From positions 7,812,001 to 7,876,000 of the forward strand of contig NZ_CP028369.1 in the NCBI RefSeq assembly GCF_003032475.1: a DNA stretch of 64,000 nt. Direction: 5' to 3'. Positions 60,318 to 64,000 of the stretch are shown piece after piece; positions within the stretch are counted from its first letter, which is position 1; every line of letters starts with the position of its first letter. The notes below the pieces were generated by a model. It did not search any database. It was not told where the DNA came from and saw nothing but the letters and a program-made list of their open reading frames with translations. This stretch comes from Streptomyces sp. P3 (lineage in GTDB: Bacteria > Actinomycetota > Actinomycetes > Streptomycetales > Streptomycetaceae). The translations under genes and the position numbers were made by a program.

Positions 60318-62723
60318 TCAGCGACTGCCCTTCTTCGGGTCGGTCAGACCCGCTCGGCGCAGAGCGTCGGCCATCGCGCTGTTGGCCGGCGGCGGAGCCT
60401 GGCGTGAACCGCCGCCGCCTCCGCCGCCCGCGCGCTGCCCGCCCTGCTGCCGCTGCTGCGGCGGTCGTCCGCCGCCGCGCTGCGAGCGGCCCCCGCCGGA
60501 GGGCTGGCGCTGCCCGCCCTGCGGTGCCGCCTCGTCGTCGAGCCGGAGCGTCAGCGAGATCCGCTTGCGCGGGATGTCGACGTCGAGCACCTTCACCTTG
60601 ACGATGTCGCCCGGCTTGACGACGTCCCGGGGGTCCTTGACGAACGTCTTCGACAGCGCGGAGACATGTGCCAGTCCGTCCTGGTGGACGCCGATGTCGA
60701 TGAACGCCCCGAAGGCCGCCACGTTCGTCACCACGCCCTCCAGGACCATCCCGGAGGCGAGGTCGGAGATCTTCTCCACGCCGTCCTTGAAGGTCGCCGT
60801 CCTGAAGGCGGGCCGCGGGTCGCGCCCGGGCTTCTCCAGCTCCCTGAGGATGTCGGTGACGGTAGGCAGCCCGAACGTCTCGTCCACGAAGTCCGCCGGC
60901 CGCAGCGAGCGCAGGACGCCCGTGTTGCCGATCAGGGCGGCCACCTCCTGGCCGGAGGTCTTCACCATGCGCCGCACCACCGGGTACGCCTCGGGGTGCA
61001 CGCTGGAGGAGTCGAGCGGGTCGGAGCCGCCGCGGATCCGCAGGAAGCCGGCGCACTGCTCGTACGCCTTCGGGCCGAGCCGGGCCACCTTCTTCAGCTC
61101 GGAGCGGGAGGTGAAGGGCCCGTTGGCGTCCCGGTGCGCCACGATGTTCTCGGCGAGACCGGAGGAGATGCCGGACACCCGCGAGAGAAGCGGCGCCGAG
61201 GCCGTGTTGACGTCCACCCCGACGCCGTTCACACAGTCCTCCACCACCGCGTCCAGCGAACGCGACAGCTTCACCTCGGACAGGTCGTGCTGGTACTGGC
61301 CGACGCCGATCGACCTGGGGTCGATCTTCACCAGCTCGGCGAGCGGGTCCTGGAGCCGGCGGGCGATCGACACGGCGCCGCGCAGCGACACGTCCATGTC
61401 GGGCAGCTCCTGGGAGGCGAAGGCGGAGGCCGAGTACACGGAGGCGCCCGCCTCGGACACCATCACCTTGGTGAGCCGCAGCTCCGGGTGGTTCGCGATG
61501 AGTTCGCCGGCCAGCTTGTCGGTCTCGCGGGACGCGGTGCCGTTGCCGATGGCGACCAGGTCGACCGCGTGCTCCTTCGCCAGCCGCGCGAGCCCCGCGA
61601 TCGCCTCGTCCCACTTGTTCGCCGGGACGTGCGGGTAGATCACGTCCGTGGCGACGACCTTGCCGGTCGCGTCGACGACGGCGACCTTCACGCCCGTACG
61701 GAAGCCGGGGTCCAGGCCCAGCGTCGCGCGCGTGCCGGCCGGGGCGGCGAGCAGCAGGTCGCGGAGGTTGGCGGCGAACACGTTCACGGCCTCGTCCTCG
61801 GCGGCCGTGCGCAGCCGCAGCCGCAGGTCGATGCCGAGGTGGACCAGGATGCGGGTGCGCCACGCCCAGCGGACCGTGTCGCTCAGCCACTTGTCGCCGG
61901 GGCGACCGCGCTCGGCGATCTTGAACCTCGACGCGATCACGGGCTCGTACGAGGAGGGGCCGGGCTGCTCGGAGGGCTCCTCCGGCTCCAGGACGAGGTC
62001 GAGGACGTCCTCCTTCTCGCCGCGCAGCATCGCCAGGATCCGGTGCGAGGGCAGCGCGGTGAACGGCTCCGCGAAGTCGAAGTAGTCGGCGAACTTCGCG
62101 CCTGCCTCCTCCTTGCCCTCGCGCACCCGGGCGGCGAGCCGCCCGCGCGCCCACATGCGTTCGCGCAGCTCGCCGATCAGGTCGGCGTCCTCCGAGAACC
62201 GCTCGGTGAGGATGGCCCGCGCGCCGTCCAGCGCGGCCTGCGGATCGGCGACGCCCCTGTCGGCGTCCACGAACGCGGCGGCGGCCGCGTGCGGGTCGAC
62301 CGAGGCGTCCGCGAGCAGGCCGTCGGCGAGCGGCTCGAGACCCGCCTCGCGCGCGATCTGCGCCTTGGTGCGCCGCTTGGGCTTGAACGGGAGATAGATG
62401 TCCTCCAGGCGCGCCTTGGTCTGCGCGCCGCGGATCTGCGCCTCGAGCGCGTCGGTGAGCCTGCCCTGCTCACGGACCGACTCCAGGACCGCCGACCGCC
62501 GCTCCTCCAGCTCCCGCAGGTAGCGCAGCCGCTCCTCGAGCGTGCGCAGCTGCGCGTCGTCGAGCATCTCGGTCGCTTCCTTGCGGTAGCGGGCGATGAA
62601 GGGCACCGTCGAGCCGCCGTCGAGCAGCTCCACGGCGGCCTTGACCTGCCGCTCCCGTACGCCGAGTTCCTCGGCGATCCTGCCTTCGATGGATCCTGCT
62701 TCGATGGACCCGGGTGTCGTCAC
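60318..62723 (-). CDS. tex: Tex-family transcription accessory protein
   Basis: An 801-aa protein beginning at GTG 62723. The Tex order is visible: an N-terminal helical region (ELGVRERQVKAAVELLDGGSTVPFIARYRKEAT), a YqgF/RNase H-like domain (TLGLDPGFRTGVKVAVVD, IGNGTASRETDKL), HhH motifs (VNTASAPLLSRVSGISSGLAENIV, RLGPKAYEQCAGFLRI) and an S1 domain (GMVLEGVVTNVAAFGAFIDIGV). The C-terminus adds a Gly/Arg/Gln-rich tail of about 60 residues, suggesting extra RNA binding. Tex proteins bind nucleic acid during transcription. Confidence 0.94.
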   Translation of the reverse strand: MTTPGSIEAGSIEGRIAEELGVRERQVKAAVELLDGGSTVPFIARYRKEATEMLDDAQLRTLEERLRYLRELEERRSAVLESVREQGRLTDALEAQIRGAQTKARLEDIYLPFKPKRRTKAQIAREAGLEPLADGLLADASVDPHAAAAAFVDADRGVADPQAALDGARAILTERFSEDADLIGELRERMWARGRLAARVREGKEEAGAKFADYFDFAEPFTALPSHRILAMLRGEKEDVLDLVLEPEEPSEQPGPSSYEPVIASRFKIAERGRPGDKWLSDTVRWAWRTRILVHLGIDLRLRLRTAAEDEAVNVFAANLRDLLLAAPAGTRATLGLDPGFRTGVKVAVVDATGKVVATDVIYPHVPANKWDEAIAGLARLAKEHAVDLVAIGNGTASRETDKLAGELIANHPELRLTKVMVSEAGASVYSASAFASQELPDMDVSLRGAVSIARRLQDPLAELVKIDPRSIGVGQYQHDLSEVKLSRSLDAVVEDCVNGVGVDVNTASAPLLSRVSGISSGLAENIVAHRDANGPFTSRSELKKVARLGPKAYEQCAGFLRIRGGSDPLDSSSVHPEAYPVVRRMVKTSGQEVAALIGNTGVLRSLRPADFVDETFGLPTVTDILRELEKPGRDPRPAFRTATFKDGVEKISDLASGMVLEGVVTNVAAFGAFIDIGVHQDGLAHVSALSKTFVKDPRDVVKPGDIVKVKVLDVDIPRKRISLTLRLDDEAAPQGGQRQPSGGGRSQRGGGRPPQQRQQGGQRAGGGGGGGSRQAPPPANSAMADALRRAGLTDPKKGSR

Positions 62724-62790
62724 GATCCCGTACCGCCTTCTCCACTGAGGTTGCGCGGCAATTGTGGCAGGTGGCGCCGACAATCATGGA

Positions 62791-63570
62791 TCAGGGCGCG
62801 GTCATCCGGCCGCGGCCGTCCCAGCCCGGCGTGCTCCAGGTGAAGTGCGGCTCCCGGCGCTGCAGGAACGCGGCGACGCCTTCCGCGGTGTCGCCGTTGC
62901 CGCGCGCCTGCGCGCTCCAGTGGGCGTCCCGGTCGGTGCGGCCGTTCGCGAACTCCTTGGCGGCGGCCTGGGTCAGCTGCGAGCGCGACGTCAGCAGGCG
63001 GGTGAACTCGCCGACCCGCTCGTCGAGCGCGTCCGCGGGGAGCACCTCGTCGACGAGACCGGTGCGCAGCGCCCGCCCGGAGTCGATCAACTCGCCGGAG
63101 AACAGCAGGTACTTGGCGGTGGCGGGCCCCACCAGGGACACCAGTCGCCGGGTGGCGGAGGACGGGTAGACGATGCCGAGCCGGGCCGGCGTCACCCCGA
63201 ACAGCGCGCCCTCCTCGGCGAACCGCAGGTCGCAGGCGGCGGCCAGCTGGGCGCCGCCGCCGACGCAGTAGCCCCGCACGGCGGCCAGCGTCGGCTTCGG
63301 GAACGCCGCCAGGGCCTCCTCGGCCCGCACCGCCAGCGCCTGCGCCTCGTCCGGAGAGTCCTGCAGCGTGGAGATGTCGGCGCCCGCGCAGAACGTGCCG
63401 CCCGCCCCCGTCAGCACCAGCGCCCGTACCGCGGGGTCGGCGGCCAGGGCGTCCAGCAGCGGGGGCAGCCCCGCCCACATCGCGGCCGTCATGGCATTGC
63501 GCTTCGCAGGGTGGTGCAGGACGACGGTGGCGACCGCGTCCGTGACGCCGTGCAGCAGTTCGGGCTCCAT
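62791..63570 (-). CDS. Enoyl-CoA hydratase/isomerase (crotonase) fold protein lacking the usual catalytic glutamates
   Basis: A 259-aa crotonase-fold protein with HHPAKRNAMTAAM, the CoA/oxyanion element FCAGADISTLQ, GYCVGGGAQLAAACDLRFA and FGVTPARLGIVYP. At the two hydratase glutamate positions it has Gln108 (GGGAQ instead of GGGxE) and Ala129 (TPAR instead of xPEx). The fold binds acyl-CoA, but water addition by the usual mechanism is unlikely; another crotonase reaction is more probable. ATG 63570 starts it. Confidence 0.85.
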   Translation of the reverse strand: MEPELLHGVTDAVATVVLHHPAKRNAMTAAMWAGLPPLLDALAADPAVRALVLTGAGGTFCAGADISTLQDSPDEAQALAVRAEEALAAFPKPTLAAVRGYCVGGGAQLAAACDLRFAEEGALFGVTPARLGIVYPSSATRRLVSLVGPATAKYLLFSGELIDSGRALRTGLVDEVLPADALDERVGEFTRLLTSRSQLTQAAAKEFANGRTDRDAHWSAQARGNGDTAEGVAAFLQRREPHFTWSTPGWDGRGRMTAP

Positions 63571-63870
63571 TCCCCGGATGCTAACCGCCCGGTTCGTCCC
63601 ATGATCACGTGGGCCGACCGGTGCGGGAACGGCATCGGCGGCAAAAGGAGCCAAAACGGGAAGAGCGTCGCCGCCGGACCCGTACGACCCGAAGAGGGCG
63701 CGAAGGTGGCGTGAACGCGAAAGAAACGGTCCTGCGGTCGCCCTGCTCTCCCGGATGTGGTCGAAAACGCTCGATAACTGCTGACTTCTGTTCAGTCATC
63801 CGAAGCGGACCGCCTCGTCGTCAACATTTCGGATGTGGCGACAATCGAGCGCGAGGGCGGGGACCGGACG
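63571..63870. other. 300-bp divergent promoter region
   Basis: The region lies between the crotonase-like gene and the plus-strand gene at 63871 and has no convincing gene. CGGATGTGG occurs at 63752-63760 and 63830-63838, each followed by a CGA-rich stretch and TCGA, so it is a loose direct repeat that may be regulatory. Confidence 0.45.
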
Positions 63871-64000
63871 ATGGACGATCACGGGCGCGGGCCCGACCCA
63901 CGCCCAGAGGGCGGACCAGGCGCACTCCCCGAGCCCGCCGGGGAGTCCGTGCCGCGCCCGCTGCCCTACGAAGGCGTCTGGCGGTTCACCGCCTCCGCCG
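63871..64000 (+). CDS. N-terminus of a probable ATP-binding (HATPase) regulatory protein, cut by window edge
   Basis: ATG 63871 follows GAGGGCGGGGA. About 43 residues are visible: an acidic, Pro/Gly-rich start and then RPLPYEGVWRFTASA. That segment resembles the N-terminus of Streptomyces anti-sigma/ATP-binding SpoIIE-associated proteins, in which an HATPase domain follows. The call is from this short segment only. Confidence 0.45.
   Translation, partial: MDDHGRGPDPRPEGGPGALPEPAGESVPRPLPYEGVWRFTASA

Noticed and set aside
63605..63799. 64-aa minus-strand frame beginning MTEQKSAVIERF
   Set aside because: It has no ribosome site, an arginine-rich end typical of antisense GC-rich sequence, and lies in a divergent promoter region.

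Overview
The window is a 64 kb stretch of a high-GC actinobacterial chromosome, almost certainly Streptomyces. The evidence is roughly 70% or more G+C, frequent GTG and TTG starts, an SsgA-like protein, a WhiB-like protein, a divergent pca cluster with a MarR regulator, and many short-loop GC-rich hairpins. No rRNA, tRNA, CRISPR array, insertion sequence or phage gene was seen. The two edge genes are cut by the window.

Region 1 (1-9394, minus strand) is one tight operon with ATGA-type overlaps at most junctions. In transcription order it encodes a GT2 glycosyltransferase, a GT4 glycosyltransferase, a flippase fused to a nucleotidyltransferase-like domain, a P-loop kinase fused to a GT4 glycosyltransferase, a PIG-L deacetylase, a GT39-like membrane glycosyltransferase and a truncated glycosyltransferase. 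It looks like an undescribed surface glycan or glycolipid pathway. A GH15 hydrolase (9592-11448, plus) is divergent from it. A membrane GGDEF-EAL c-di-GMP protein (11568-14861) and galE (14910-16115) follow. The promoters of the GT operon, the GH15 gene and galE each carry two TACG-W-nGTA-type 9-mers exactly 13 bp apart. This suggests one shared, unrecognised regulator and is the strongest candidate for a new system here.

Region 2 (16317-24816) holds a DUF2510/scramblase-like protein, a PAP2 plus DMT-transporter operon divergent from a TetR gene across an array of CGATACG half-sites, a DUF2510 membrane protein, a large AAA/TPR protein resembling a LAL regulator without its HTH, and a second TetR with a perfect operator palindrome.

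Region 3 (25224-29866) is the protocatechuate branch of the beta-ketoadipate pathway (pcaH-pcaG-pcaB-pcaL) with a divergent MarR regulator.

Region 4 (29977-48627) is mixed: a DUF3048 lipoprotein, a zinc alcohol dehydrogenase, a divergent LigC-type ligase and LigD-type polymerase pair, a LacI regulator, a VOC protein, a WhiB-like protein, an atypical zinc-ribbon SDR, an acyl-ACP desaturase with a large palindrome upstream, a DDAH-like enzyme, an ABC-F ATPase with a long leader, an SsgA-like protein, a YCF48-like secreted protein, endonuclease V, several small proteins, a saccharopine-dehydrogenase-like oxidoreductase and an MmcQ/YjbR protein.

Region 5 (48742-54107) is a fatty-acid or branched acyl-CoA degradation operon (CaiB/racemase, thiolase, FadB-like multifunctional enzyme) converging on a MerR gene. 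The operon and the MerR gene share a 27-bp upstream sequence. Region 6 (54138-64000) has a macrodomain remnant, a PfkB kinase, a small membrane protein, an S15 peptidase, a decayed D-amino-acid oxidase, a second ABC-F ATPase, a possible glycolipid-binding remnant, Tex, a crotonase-fold protein lacking both usual catalytic glutamates, and the start of a probable ATP-binding regulatory protein.
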